Of a stretch of 64,000 nucleotides of DNA, positions 34,201 to 45,066 are shown piece by piece. Position numbers and translations under genes: made by a program. Location: the NCBI GenBank assembly GCA_037176845.1, contig JAYKXP010000079.1:124001-188000 (forward strand), in the 5' to 3' direction. Each line of letters begins with the position of its first letter. Positions within the stretch are counted from its first letter, which is position 1. Under the pieces are notes generated by a model. That model was not told where the DNA came from and did no database searches. It saw nothing but the letters and a program-made list of their open reading frames with translations. This DNA is from Paramarasmius palmivorus. Its lineage: Eukaryota > Basidiomycota > Agaricomycetes > Agaricales > Marasmiaceae.

Positions 34201-35526
34201 CGTTTTGCTCGACTGGCTGGTCTCGTTTGCGCGGAGCTGGCGATTATTGTCCTCACTACCGAAACAGGGATGGTAAAATGCATTTACCATCACTACTCCG
34301 ACAAATCTTTCAAAAACAACGATTACCACATGCAACAACAGTATTTGAAGGCCCATGAGTATGCGCTCGCGTTACAGGAGAAGTTGAAGCAGGAGGAAAT
34401 AGAGAAAGCGAAAAAGAGAGAGGAAGCGAAAAAGAAGGGGATGGAGAAGGAGCCAGTGCAGGAGAAGGAGCATGTGAAAGTGACGGGAAAGGAGAAGGCG
34501 AAAGCCAAGGGAAAGGAGAAGGCGAAAGCTAAGGGAAAAGAGAAGGAGAAAGTTCAGCAAGCACCGAGAGGGAAGTCAAAAGGCTCTATGGCAACTGCAC
34601 CTCAAAATTCCTCTGGTGCCGTGGATACAGAACCCTCAGCCGACACAAACTCAACCGCCGCAAATCCAGCTGCCACACACTCGGCCGACAATAACTCCGC
34701 AAATCCGGACGCCAAGGAAAAACCCAAAGGCCCAGTCGTTCCCTGCTTCCCGAAGTTTCTGTCGACCGGAGTACCCGAAAGACCGGTTCAAACAAGTCGT
34801 GTAGGGAAGAAGCACAAGAAGGCAAATGACTCGGAGGAGGTGGAGGAGGTGGTAGTGGTAGTGGCTGAGGATACTTGCAACACGGAGGCGCAAGACGGTG
34901 AGAAGGCAGAGTCGAATGATGGCGGTGCGGTCGCGGAGAGCTCTGATGGCAAGCCATACCCGCCCCTTGCCGTGCTCAGGAGAGGATTTGGTAACTGTGG
35001 TTGCACGTTTGAGCAAATGATTAACAGTTTGTACCAGTGGAAGTGGCAGAGTCACTATTCGCCAACTCTTGATCTCCACGAGATGTGGAATTCGATTCGA
35101 CCTCAGCCTCGTTGGCGCAATTTCATGTCGGAGACTGCCGCACGTGGAGGGAGCCGCATGCCGCAAGATTATTACACTCATCTTCGGGTTCGCGACTTGA
35201 AAGGAGGTCCCGATGCATGGAAGTATGTCGAGGTGCACCCCGAGACCTTGTTGACGTACCGGATCGAAAATTTGACTCGTGTCAGGGATGCCTTGTCCGA
35301 AGAGCGAAAGAAGGCAGAGGAGGCGGAAAGATTGGCGAAGGAGGCGGAAAGAATGGCAGAGGAGGCGCGAAAAAAGGCGGAGGCAGAGTTGGATAACATG
35401 CCAATTGACTACTATGACTGTTTTCACTGGACAAAAATCGTCCTAATCAGTCGAGTGATGTCCGCAGACCGGATTGGACGGGATCGGACGTCATTCGACG
35501 TGATCCGACGAGAATGGACTGCCTGA
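31244..35526 (+). CDS. Large 15-exon low-complexity protein, all introns phase 1
   Basis: Model: 31244-31283, 31343-31354, 31423-31674, 31725-31862, 31918-32205, 32257-32304, 32358-32420, 32469-32525, 32578-33039, 33092-33220, 33276-33551, 33604-33858, 33912-33977, 34027-34056, 34109-35526; 1177 residues. Every internal exon length is a multiple of three and all 14 introns are phase 1. N-terminus is basic (MAGKKRKTTTTKK) then a coiled coil; the middle is Pro/Ser/Thr-rich and disordered; the last exon has DYFVPFKFREWVRQDSRFA, a Lys/Glu-rich tract of KEKAKAKG repeats, a WRNFMSETAARGGSRMP segment and a final charged coiled coil. No family is recognised. The last ~33 codons lie inside a TIR transposon, so the original 3' end may be lost. 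Confidence 0.75.
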
Positions 35527-37372
35527 TATACGTCCGTTCACTGCCAATGGCGTCCAATCCAGTCCAGTCCATTCCACAGACAGTCTAGGACCGCCATTTA
35601 AAGGACTGTAAAGGATTGCGTGAAAGCGGCCCTCGACTGCTATGAGGATGACAGGGAGCCTCTCTAGTCAGACGGAAGACCTTCCACGGAACGTCCACGA
35701 CACGTCGACAAGCCGTCCCCGATGCATCCGAGATGCGCCCAAGACGCCCAACGGTCACAGTCACAGGCCACATATTAAATCTTAGCAATATAACATCCCT
35801 TATACTATACCTTGCCAAGATATGAATTTAATTTATGATGCTGACCCTACATCCCCTTCAGCTCCCAAAATGGCCCAGCATACTCTTGATATGCAAACAC
35901 TCCTACGCCAATTCTTGTTGCATTGCTAGATCCAAAAGTTCAGCTACCAGAAAGACGCCGGGGTGCGAACAGAGAAGTGCATTGAACATGTAAGCGCCCG
36001 TCCCAAAAAACGCTCATTGTCCGCTATCATCATCTGGAACCTGATATTTCTCAAATAGTACGGCCCTTTCTATATAGTCAGAATAGAGCGATAGTCTGGA
36101 TAGTAGCACATGCGCACCTTATTACGGAGGTATTGCAGGACTGGGTTTTCGTTGGAAATTCATCTGACTATATAGTGCTATATAGACGAGGTGTAACTCC
36201 GTGTCAGAAACGGTCGATTTGCCGAGAGGTGTTATGGTCGGTACTTCAAAGTTCTCTGTACATTCTCCTGCAGTACCCTTGTTAGTTTATTGTATGTATA
36301 AAAGCTGCCCGACGTACGAGTCACACATGCACTCCTTATCAAGTAGATCGAAGTTGAATACTGTAATAACCTCTAGTAGACAATCTGAACGAATGATCAT
36401 ACAACTTCCATACAATTATCAGATACGTTGAATGATTCTAAGGCCTGGGGGAATGCTAGCAATCGAGGGGATGGACGATTTCATGGCGTGCGGACGCGAA
36501 AAGCTGTTGGCCAATCAAGGCGCTCGGAGCAGGGCAAAATGAGGAAATCGATGCCGTACCACCGGCTTGATTCAGTTCCACGACGTACTATATAGTCTGC
36601 GATAGTCGCAGATAGTTGCACCACTCCCTCTGATAGTTAGGGGGCGAATATATAGAGCCCAGGTGAGCTATCTGGTCTATACGACTATTTCCACTATATA
36701 GGACCATATAGTGTTTGGACGAGTTCCAGATGATTCCTGAATCTTCTCCCCCGAAAATTGGAATATATACTCTCTAATAGTATGCATTCAATGACCTACA
36801 TCCTCATAACTCTGCTTGTAGCAGCCCAGTCAACCCACTTTCATCCATCACTTTGCCATCAATGTTTTTTTATCTATACCACTTTACTAGTATTGTGCTA
36901 TCAGATGAGCTATGTATCTATGCCTCCGAATGTGTTGATTCATGTAGTAGATTTATTTAAGTTATTGTATGTTCATGAGTTCGCAAAAAAAGATTAACGG
37001 CTCGTAAAGCGTGACAGCCTGAGCGTGCTAAGCGACGCCAGGAATACGTCGAGGATACGTCGGAAAGACGTCCGATCGGGCCACGACACGGTCGAGTGTT
37101 GGTCCCTCGACTGTCCCCTTGGTCGAGGTAGATTTGAAAGGATCTTGCAACCCCTTCGCTTTTTACTGGTACTGGAATGTCCTGGGACTGTCTATCGACG
37201 GGACAGGACGTGATTGGATCGCTTGCGATCGTCAGGTAGTATCGTCAGTCTGGATTCTCGAGACTAATTCACGTCCTATACCGTCCGATGCGGTCTCTTC
37301 CCGTCCACGGGCCGTGCCGGACATGCTGGAACGTTCCCGGACGGCTTAGGACGATTTTTGTCCAGCAAAAAC
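35420..37372 (+). mobile_element. Non-autonomous TIR element (~1.95 kb)
   Basis: CTGGACAAAAATCGTCCTAA at 35427-35446 recurs as a perfect inverted copy at 37346-37365; with two mismatches the match extends to 27 bp (35420-35446 and 37346-37372). GC-rich arms of ~350 bp at both ends are full of GGACG/CGTCC motifs (subterminal repeats), around an AT-rich centre. No transposase frame is present. Superfamily not assignable; no target-site duplication seen. It overlaps the 3' end of the gene at 31244. Confidence 0.8.
36060..36715. repeat. AT-rich cluster of TATATAG and GATAGT motifs inside the TIR element
   Basis: CTATATAGT or its complement occurs repeatedly (near 36069, 36166, 36176, 36589, 36697 and 36706), mixed with GATAGT (36090, 36602, 36612, 36635). 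Copies are in both orientations. May be a nested small element or palindromic simple sequence. Confidence 0.5.
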
Positions 37373-37568
37373 GGGCATAGACTACTAGATATCTAACTAC
37401 GTACCTTTAAGCTCGGACATTTATCTTCAAGCGTATAGTGCTTGCAATTTTGATTTGTATTCAGTCTCCCCAATGAATAAACAGCATAGATTGTCGCGAA
37501 CGATGAGTAACAAAGCGTGAAAATAACGCAGTTGCTTGACCACTGAAATGTTCAGCATACTTCAAGCA

Positions 37569-37705
37569 GTATGTCAACACTCCACGCATAGGATTTTACA
37601 CGCTCAGGACCTGGATACTACGACGAGATACCCCATGGTATGTCAATACTTTACGCATAGGATTCTTACAGTCTCAGGATTTGGATACCACGAAACATCT
37701 GTAGA
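37569..37705 (+). repeat. Diverged tandem duplication, ~69-bp unit
   Basis: Two copies starting at 37569 and 37638 share GTATGTCAA(C/T)ACT, ACGCATAGGATT, CTCAGGA and TGGATAC(T/C)ACGA with scattered substitutions. Lies 90 bp upstream of the F-box-like gene. Confidence 0.75.
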
Positions 37706-37793
37706 GTATTCTGGTACCTTCCTGGTTTCGTTGAAAGATTTAAAATGAGCGGTAAAAACATGTCTATTCTAGTTTGCTCGCCCCCGGATAATC

Positions 37794-38875
37794 ATGATGG
37801 TTCAGCTTGACGGCGACTCTTTGCTACAAGTTGCAGAACACCACCTTCAAGAAAACACAGGATGGAGGCAGATGGATATACTTCTAGTGACTCGTACGTT
37901 GCTTCCACGGTGCGTTTATAGTTCCTCTCAGTTTGTTCCTTGCGTTTAGCTGACTTTCTCCGAAGCCTATACCGGGAATTCTATCGCCACGTTGTGTTAC
38001 AGTCCTCGCGGAGCATGTATCGCTTGCAACGTACCTTCGAGGAGCATCCAGATCGAGTTCCTTTCGTAAAGTCTCTGTGGGTTCGAGTTGGACGAGATGG
38101 AGCTCTTGCGCCTGCTGCGAGAGATATCACCTACCCCAAAGGATACCAGGCTTATTTCAAGGTTCCTGTTCCTATTATCAAGTCGGACAGTTCTGCCGTC
38201 GGCCAGATAGTCGCTTTGGTGGCACCTTTTCTTACTCGACTTACTATCTGCGCAAGACTTCATTACCCCCGCATACGCGAAGCATTGCTCGCCACCCACT
38301 TCCCAAATATCATCGAGTTGGAGCTGCCAGTTGATCTGGTATTGTCTCCAGACTCTTCCGACCCCTTGGAAGGGCTCACTCGTTTTCAAAAACTCCAGAA
38401 GCTCCGCATCATATACAACTCGGAGAAGGACGAAGACACGGAAATATTGCCTCACCAGAGCTTCACAAATGTGCGAACGCTCACTCATCTCTATGTGTCG
38501 TATTGGGCCGAGTCCACCACCAATGTCGAGAGAAACATCGTCAATTTGCGTGTTCCTCCTTCAGTTACAGTAGTGGTACTAGAAAGTGACACTGGAATTT
38601 GCCCTCCAGTCAGGCCCGAGAACATTCCCCGATACAAGATTCATCCGAAGGTCGTGTTCTTGATGAAGAAACGTGTTTTTGAAGACATGGACAAGGTAAT
38701 CGGACATACACGTCGTATGGGATATCTCCGGGATATGTCTTTCTTGTTGGACGTAAGGATCATTGGGGAATCGTGCGTTTGGGAGATGGGCGAGGTAAAG
38801 GTACGGGAGCGAACAGCAACTTGCGATAGCTATGGTAACTGGGAAGGACATCGTGTTATCTACAGTTTGAAATGA
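37794..38875 (+). CDS. F-box/LRR-like protein
   Basis: Two exons, 37794-37893 and 37950-38875, about 341 residues, joined in phase 1 through a canonical GTACGT donor. The N-terminus (MMVQLDGDSLLQVAEHHLQE... then DFLRSLYREFYRHVVL) follows the layout of mushroom F-box proteins, in which the F-box ends in a (L)Y+HV motif before the LRR part, although the F-box itself is weak. The following FVKSLWVRVG, LTRLTICARLHYPRI and FPNIIELELP are LRR-like. Expected role by analogy: substrate adaptor of an SCF ubiquitin ligase, but binding to Skp1 cannot be judged. A second upstream Met is adjacent, so the start may be 37797. Confidence 0.7.
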
Positions 38876-39076
38876 TCTCTGTAGTTATGATCAATTTGAG
38901 CCAATGCGAACGTGTTCGAGATAGTTCACATACATTGGTATGACATAACTAGTTCTATTCTACGCCAACACAGGACTATTATTCGATTGATTTTACGACG
39001 ATACTCGGAGTTTTAGCCCTAAGGTAATCATGAGCCAATGTTCACAAGACAAAGAGGTATGAGGATTGGATACCTT

Positions 39077-39950
39077 TTATATAGAACAACACTCGAGGTC
39101 TTTGTCGGGTGCGAGCGAGGTATAGGAGAACTGGAAGAGGCGGATGTCTGGAACATCGGCGCAGTACGGGAAGTCAACAAGTATTCGCCCATCACGGTCC
39201 TTGACTTGTAATACAAGAACAATGCCGCTCCTAAAGTACCCAAGAGCATGTTTGGCGTGGAGTACTTCTGACATGGTTTTACGCCCATGGGGATATGCAT
39301 CCCACTGAATGCTGCGTCCAGAATGCGGAACATATTGCAGAACATGGGCACGAAGCTCGTCGGTGCGGGCGATATCATCCCTTTCGCGTAGGGATGCCAG
39401 CCAGAGGTGCTGAGTGGTAATGCGACGGAAACGACGAACGAAAGACCAGGACGGTTCTTCGACACAAAAATGCTGGGTTTGGTGCTTGTCGAGTAGTGAG
39501 AGGTGGGAGTGAAGGGCTGCCGTAGTGAGGTATTTGGAGAACGCACGAACAAAGAGGCGGCTGGTGTCGAGAAGACGAGTAGCCAGTGATAAGGGTTCTC
39601 GCAGCGTGAGAGTTGTTGTGAGGGCGGAGCAAGTATTGTAGTGAAGTGAGAGATGGACAAAAAAACATTGAATGCTCTGGGGTGGTTCGAGTTGAATGTC
39701 ATTAAGAAAAGAACAACGAAATCGATGCACTCACACAACAGGCCATTGAGCAACACATGTCACAAAATTCAGTACGACCCTTCATCTCTTTGTTGCAGTT
39801 GTCGCAAAGAATGGGGATGTTTCGAAGATATTCGGTGCGGTATGGTGGTAGCACCATCGGAAGAACAACGCGGGCGAAAAGTAAGTGTCCTCTAACAGCA
39901 CTCCGAATCCCTTCAAGCCTAAGAACCAAACGGTCGCTGAAGTATCGCAA
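39077..39950 (-). CDS. Uncertain hypothetical protein with Cys cluster
   Basis: Two open frames on the reverse strand can be joined by an intron of about 60 bases near 39700-39760 (donor GTGAGTGC, acceptor ACCCCAG). The 5' part has ILCDNCNKEMKGRTEFCDMC, a CxxC-x8-9-CxxC pattern that could bind zinc; the 3' part, down to the stop at 39077, has a charged segment with SFVRRFRRITTQHLWLASL and an SIQWDAYPHGRK stretch. I recognise no family. Start and intron are provisional. Confidence 0.45.
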
Positions 39951-41624
39951 TTCCTAAGTGTACTGTCAGAGTTCTGCGTTCCTCTAGGGGATTCATTAAC
40001 CCACCAAAGAATTACGATACTTCAAGACCTCTAGAGTCAAAGTATAGCATACTTGCAAATTTCGCCAATCAGAGTATCCAATTGTGCGAGTGTTGGCTGG
40101 GGTGTCGTGATACTGTGCACGCGCCTTCCAGGATGTGTCGGTGTCGAGGTACTGGTACTTTCGGGGTTCCTATCTGGTGTCGTTCGGTACAAAGATACTC
40201 TGCCACCGCAGGACACGCACCTGGAGTAGAACGATACTGTGAGAATGATATCTGAGTGTTGTGGTACTGTGCTCGCGCCTTCTGCAATGCGCCAGTATCG
40301 AGGTACTCTCGGGTTCCCTGTATGGGATTATTCAGTACGGAGATACTCTGTCATCGCAGGACACGCACCTGGAGTAAAACAATACTGGGAGAAGGGTATC
40401 CGAGTGTCGTGATACTGTGCGCGGGCCTTCTACAATGCGCCAGTATCGAAGTACTCTCGGGTTTCCTGTATGGGATCTTTCAGTACGGAGATACTCTGTC
40501 ATCGCAGGACACGCACCTGGAGTAAAACAGTACTGCGAGAAGGGTATCCGAGTGTCGTGATACTGTGCGCGGGCCTTCTCCAATGCGCCAGTATCGAGGT
40601 ACTCTCGGGTTTCCTGTATGGGATCTTTCAGTACGGAGATACTCTGTCATTGCAAGACACGCACTGGGAGTATGACGATACTGCGAGATGATGAGCCGAG
40701 TGTTGCGATACTGTGTATCTTCTGCGCCAGTGCTCGGCTCGATAATATTGAGATACTTTTGACTGGTAGAAGTATAGATTAGTATAGGGATACTCCAGCG
40801 TCGCAGAGAACCCACCAGGAGTATGGGGATACTCAGTGTAGCATCGGTAGTCACGACATGAATCAGTCATGCGTTTCCCACGACCCGACGCCTCAAGGAT
40901 ATACTAGATACCACTCAGTAAACCCATAGTACCACGATACTCAGCATAGAATATTTAGCAGAATATTTTCAACGCAAGAATAATTTTCATTCCCAATTTC
41001 ATGCCACGTGAGGTCATGCTGTACAAGTTCGCCTTCCCATACTGCCAGGCTCGACGTTCGCTTAATCCACGCTCGTATCTTTTGTCCGTTGTGATACTTG
41101 ACGGCTGCCCCTTTCACGGCCTGTTGGATCGACGAGGTATGTCGCGCTTCAGTCACTGCATGCGAAACCAGGAGCGTTTACAATCTGTACTTCTCCAGAC
41201 CGCCCAACGTTCACAGTTTTTCTTTCTACTTCTTTACCTATCCCGTAACTTCCGAGTTCAACCTCGGCCTTTTCTTTTGACCATCTTCTGCGACGGCCGT
41301 CGTATATATACAAAACCCAAATCTACCGTCTCTTGCGTTTCCGTACACCATGGCTGCCAAATGTACTAGTAACAGTTTGAATGGATCGGCATGGTATCGT
41401 TGTGCTCCCCACTCTATGAGCCACCCGTTTGAGTTAACCCGAGTATAATCTGAGGCATAGACAGTCGTGTTCGTAACTTTAAAACTGGTGTTCGCACCAC
41501 ACTTCGTCCTGCAACCTATTCCAGAGACAACTGCGATATATCAATGCTACATCGGAATGCTACATGGCGATACTTCAATACAAGTCCTCGCTCAAATTCA
41601 GCAGTCGGCCTGACAATAACCACG
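39951..41624. other. Gene-poor region with minisatellite
   Basis: Apart from the 148-bp array, no coding exon is supported. Around 40985-41370 there are splice-like signals and short frames on both strands, including a reverse-strand frame with KGAAVKYHNGQKIRAWIKR, but I could not build a consistent model. Confidence 0.45.
40100..40850 (+). repeat. Minisatellite, ~148-bp unit, about five copies
   Basis: The landmark GATACTGTG occurs at spacing 154, 148, 148 and 148 (T of TACTGT at 40111, 40265, 40413, 40561, 40709). Each unit also carries CCAGTATCGA(G/A)GTACTCTCGG, CAGTACGGAGATACTCTG, CGCAGGACACGCACCTGGAG. The central units are nearly identical and the outer ones diverged, as expected for unequal crossing-over. 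The unit is not a multiple of three, so it is not a protein repeat. GATACT/GTACT words continue irregularly to about 40960. Confidence 0.9.
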
Positions 41625-42606
41625 TCAGTCCAGAGATCGAAAACCAGGAGTCTCGAGGGTCAGTTCACCTTCCATCCCACCCATGACATCCACTACATGT
41701 CCGGTCACATGTCCAGATACCTTCGCTGAAGCGAGTATCGCGATTTGAGTTGCCACATCATAGGATACGGCAACTTTCTTGAGCGGTGTTCTGCGAGAGT
41801 GGTTCGTAATGGATAAATCGGAAGGAAATAAGAAACATACGTAGCCAGAGCCCTATACACTACAACCGGATCCTTCAGTGCTTCTTCCGCCATCGGAGTA
41901 CGTACCCATCCAGGCGCAACACAGTTGACTCTCCCTCGCTTCGCGATCTTGACGATTTCATTTTTAAGCGTAAGCGTGAGCCCGTACATCATCGCTATCC
42001 CCTTCATCAGCATTCACATCCAAAGAACACCAAACAAATCCAACTCACCACTTTTTGAGGCAGCATAATCCGCATGCATCGCTTCACCGAATCTCCCCGC
42101 TGACGAGCCAACGAACACAATCGCTGCTTTAGCATCAATTTTCTCTCGTTCATCCGAGCGCTCGATGCCTTTGAGAAACTCCCTCGCGACTAGGAATGAC
42201 GAGGTAAGATTCGTGTCCATCGTTTTATTCCATCGTTCCAAAGTCATATCCTTCACAGCAACATCAGAGGTAATCCATATCCCATGGTTGATCACTGCGA
42301 TATGTATCGTGCCAAGTGCCGCCTGGGCTTGCGTGAACAGTGATCGAACAGAATCTTCCGATGTGAGATCAGCTTGTCCCAAGTGGAGCTTCTGTGGGTA
42401 CGTAGCAAGAAGATCTTGAAGAGTAGATGAGGTAGTGTTGTAGTGCGCTGTGACTACTGCGCCTTGTTCGAGAAAAAGTTTGGTCGTTTCGAGGCCTATA
42501 CCGCCGCTTGCACCTGGGTAACATCAGATTTTGAAAAGGATACTATTGGTGTTTTGGGTTCACCAGTGATGAGGACGTGGACATCATGGAGGTCGAGGTC
42601 GAGCAT
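41625..42606 (-). CDS. Short-chain dehydrogenase/reductase (SDR)
   Basis: Four exons on the reverse strand, ~250 residues. The start is in a short first exon (MLDLDLHDVHVLIT); the intron after it splits the cofactor motif TGASGGIG. INHGIW stands where the NNAG motif is expected. GSSAGRF with YAASKS gives the catalytic Ser and Tyr-x3-Lys; CVAPGWVRTPM follows; the last exon contains HVTGHVVDVMGGMEG, the usual SDR ending. Classical SDRs are NAD(P)H-dependent cytosolic oxidoreductases; substrate unknown. It lies head to head with an aldo-keto reductase 680 bp away, suggesting shared regulation and perhaps one pathway. Confidence 0.9.
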
Positions 42607-43285
42607 AGCGAGCTAGTTGTCTCCCACGCTATCTTCTTCGCAACCACGACGTTCTCGTTCTTCGCTCTCGTGTTGTAGCCAAAGTTCTTCAGGCCCGAGT
42701 CAGGGAATGCAATGAACAGGAACACTTCAGACAGGAATTCAGCTTTGAGCTTGATACTAGCTTGGTACGGCGTGTCCTGAGCGGTATTGCAGTGCTGGTT
42801 CGGGTACGCACACAGTAAGTTCATCTTCCTTTTTTCAGGAGGTTCATTCACGCTAAGAGGCCATAAGAAAAGGCTGATCATTTGCGTCAAAAGGTCGTCG
42901 CTCGATTCCCTGGGGTCACTCTTACTTTTCACCAACACCGACTCGTCAGCTATCCCAAATCGCAAGGCCAAGAATGCTCAGTCATCAAAACGACTGATAC
43001 CAATCTTGATTTCCAAATTCTGCTATTTCTATTGAATTCCACCGGTGTGCATATGGACCGGGTTACTGATACGCAATCTCGAACCTTCACCCGCAATTCC
43101 CCCGTTCTGAACATACGGTCATTATTCATCAACCCCGAAGGCTGGACTAGGCTGGAAGACATCCGGTTGGATACCTCGGCTAGTGTCCGAGGGTTGTCAG
43201 CAGGAGAAAAGGACTATAAAATGCAGGAAAGAGCGTAGAGAATGAAACAAAGAAATCTCCTCTCCTCTACTCCAATCCAAGAAAC
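42607..43285. promoter_or_regulatory. Divergent promoter region of SDR and aldo-keto reductase
   Basis: 680 bp between two start codons pointing apart. Open frames inside (for example 42882-43238 forward) have no domain or splice support. CTATAAAATG at 43213-43222, about 70 bp before the reductase start, is TATA-like. Confidence 0.5.
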
Positions 43286-44545
43286 ATGTCCGGTACCACA
43301 CAAGTCAAGTACACCCAGCTAGGCACCTCTGGATTGAGGGTCTCTGTACCTATCGTACGTTCTCTGTACTTCTCTGTGCTTCAGCCCAACTTATGCTTCT
43401 TCCAGCTAGGTGCAATGAGTTTCGGTACACCCGAATGGCAGCCCTGGGTACTCGACGAAGAGAAATCCATCGAAATCCTCAAAGCCGCCTGGGATCGCGG
43501 TATCAACACCATCGATACTGCCAATGCTTACTCTAACGGTGAATCTGAACGGGTCATTGGCAAGTTTATCAAGAAGGTTCGTGTCCATTCCTTTTTCCTG
43601 TCACCAATTGCAACTAACATTGAAAACTAGTACAACATCCCCCGCCACCAAATTCTCATCCTAACCAAATGCTGGTCCCTAGTCGCCGAAGAGCCCTCCG
43701 TAGTCTCTTGGTCCAACCCCGACCTGGTCAACGAACGTCGCTATGTTAACCAGAGTGGCTTATCACGCGCAGCAATCTTCAATCAAGTCGATGCTTCTCT
43801 CGAGCGTTTACAAACATCCTACATCGATTTACTTCAGATTCACCGTTTTGACCCGAGTACGCCAGCGGAGGAGACGATGAAAGCTTTACATGATTTAGTG
43901 CAGAGCGGCAAGGTTAGGTATATCGGAGCATCTTCGATGAGGGCGTGGCAGTTTGCGCATTTGAATGCTGTAGCGGAGAAGAATGGGTGGACGAAGTTTG
44001 TTAGTATGCAGGATGAGTATTCGTTGTTGTACCGAGAAGAGGTAAGGCCACTCATATCCTGTTTGCGCACGTGTTGACATGGACATATGGAATCTCTTTT
44101 TAGGAACGCGAAATGCACGCCTACTGCCGCTTCAACGGAATCGGTATCATCCCATGGGGACCTCTCCATGCTGGCAACCTGGCCCGACCGCTCGGAACAT
44201 CCACTGTTCGTGGCGAGGTGTCCAAAAACACCCCATGGGGATTCAACCCAGCCGATGATCAGCGGGAGATTGTCAATCGTGTTGAAGAGCTCGCAAAGAA
44301 ACATGGTGTATCGATGTCGACTATTGCGTTGGCTTGGGTAGCGCTGAAGGTGTCTAGTCCGATTGTAGGGACTTCGTCGGTGAAGAGGCTAGAGGAGAAC
44401 ATTCCGGATCAGAATCTTAAGCTGACTGAGGAAGAGGTCAAGTATTTGGAGGAACCGTGAGTTGTTGTTTTTACTTCGTTGGTGATGATTTGCTGATGTT
44501 CTTTGGGGTAGATATTTACCGAAGCCGGTGAGGGGACATGCGTAA
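43286..44545 (+). CDS. Aldo-keto reductase
   Basis: Five exons: 43286-43354, 43406-43576, 43631-44041, 44104-44456, 44512-44545; 345 residues. Domain is complete: LGAMSFG at the N-terminal barrel, [12 protein letters not shown] with catalytic Asp and Tyr, LTKCW with Lys, LLQIHRFD with His, [15 protein letters not shown], and the NADPH-binding stretch [13 protein letters not shown]. It ends [10 protein letters not shown]. Closest type is the fungal YakC/versiconal-reductase-like group of NADPH-dependent oxidoreductases. The tiny last exon is supported by the frame: without splicing the protein would stop at EEP. Cytosolic; substrate unknown. Divergent from the SDR upstream. Confidence 0.95.
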
Positions 44546-45066
44546 TGGTGGCTTATTGTAAAGCGATGTAATGTGTTACTGTATTGTCAATCTACTTATC
44601 ACTTGAAATAGAACTTCGGTAGACGATTCACTCATGGCGCATTACGATTCAAGTTGAACAGGAGCTCGTGTATTACTCCATGTCTATATCATATCACATT
44701 TCATACATTCGGAATCAAAGTAAAACTCGAAGCAAAGCAAAACAGAGATAGAAGAAAGAAGAAAGCATAGAAGAAAAAGATAAAGCGAAAAAAAAATCTA
44801 GGCGCGACACAACGCGTGACGTCCATCAGCAAATGCCCACGGGACTTGCCGGTTTCGGCGCTTCTTAGACGCTCACGGCAAGTCAATAGAGGCGCCCACC
44901 GGAAAGTCACTTGTCGACACTTGTCTGACTTTTTTTGACAAACTATCGGATTACCTGTGTTGAAGACCACTCTAGATGTTAAAAAGTAGAAATAGATGGA
45001 AATGAGCTTGTAAATAATTGGATATGGCATGGTAGATACGACATAAAGCAGGCTACAAGCCGGCCA
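44546..45066. other. Intergenic region, possible left end of a Plavaka-type transposon
   Basis: No gene. Around 44838-44905 are GGGACTTGCCGG and ACGGCAAGTC, in inverted relation to CCGGCAAGTCCC at about 55651-55662. Positions 45013-45060 are one copy of a sequence repeated at 48759-48806. Confidence 0.4.

Noticed and set aside
34372..34560. Leucine/phenylalanine-rich reverse-strand frames opposite the Lys/Glu tract
   Set aside because: Antisense shadow of the KEK-repeat coding sequence.
40100..40850. CRISPR-like array
   Set aside because: Units are near-identical over their full 148 bp with no spacers, and the genome is eukaryotic.
40332..40854. Overlapping reverse-strand frames with repeated peptides such as SQYCFTPGAC
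   Set aside because: They arise from the 148-bp minisatellite; the period is not a multiple of three and each copy falls in another frame.
40985..41370. Possible small gene with a reverse-strand KYHNGQKIRAWIKR frame
   Set aside because: Start and splice sites could not be matched into one model; listed only as an uncertain region.
42882..43238. Forward open frame in the divergent promoter
   Set aside because: No domain, no splice context, and it would occupy the promoter of the aldo-keto reductase.
44701..45030. Phe-rich reverse-strand frame that looks like a membrane protein
   Set aside because: Product of an A-rich tract read in antisense; no conserved features.
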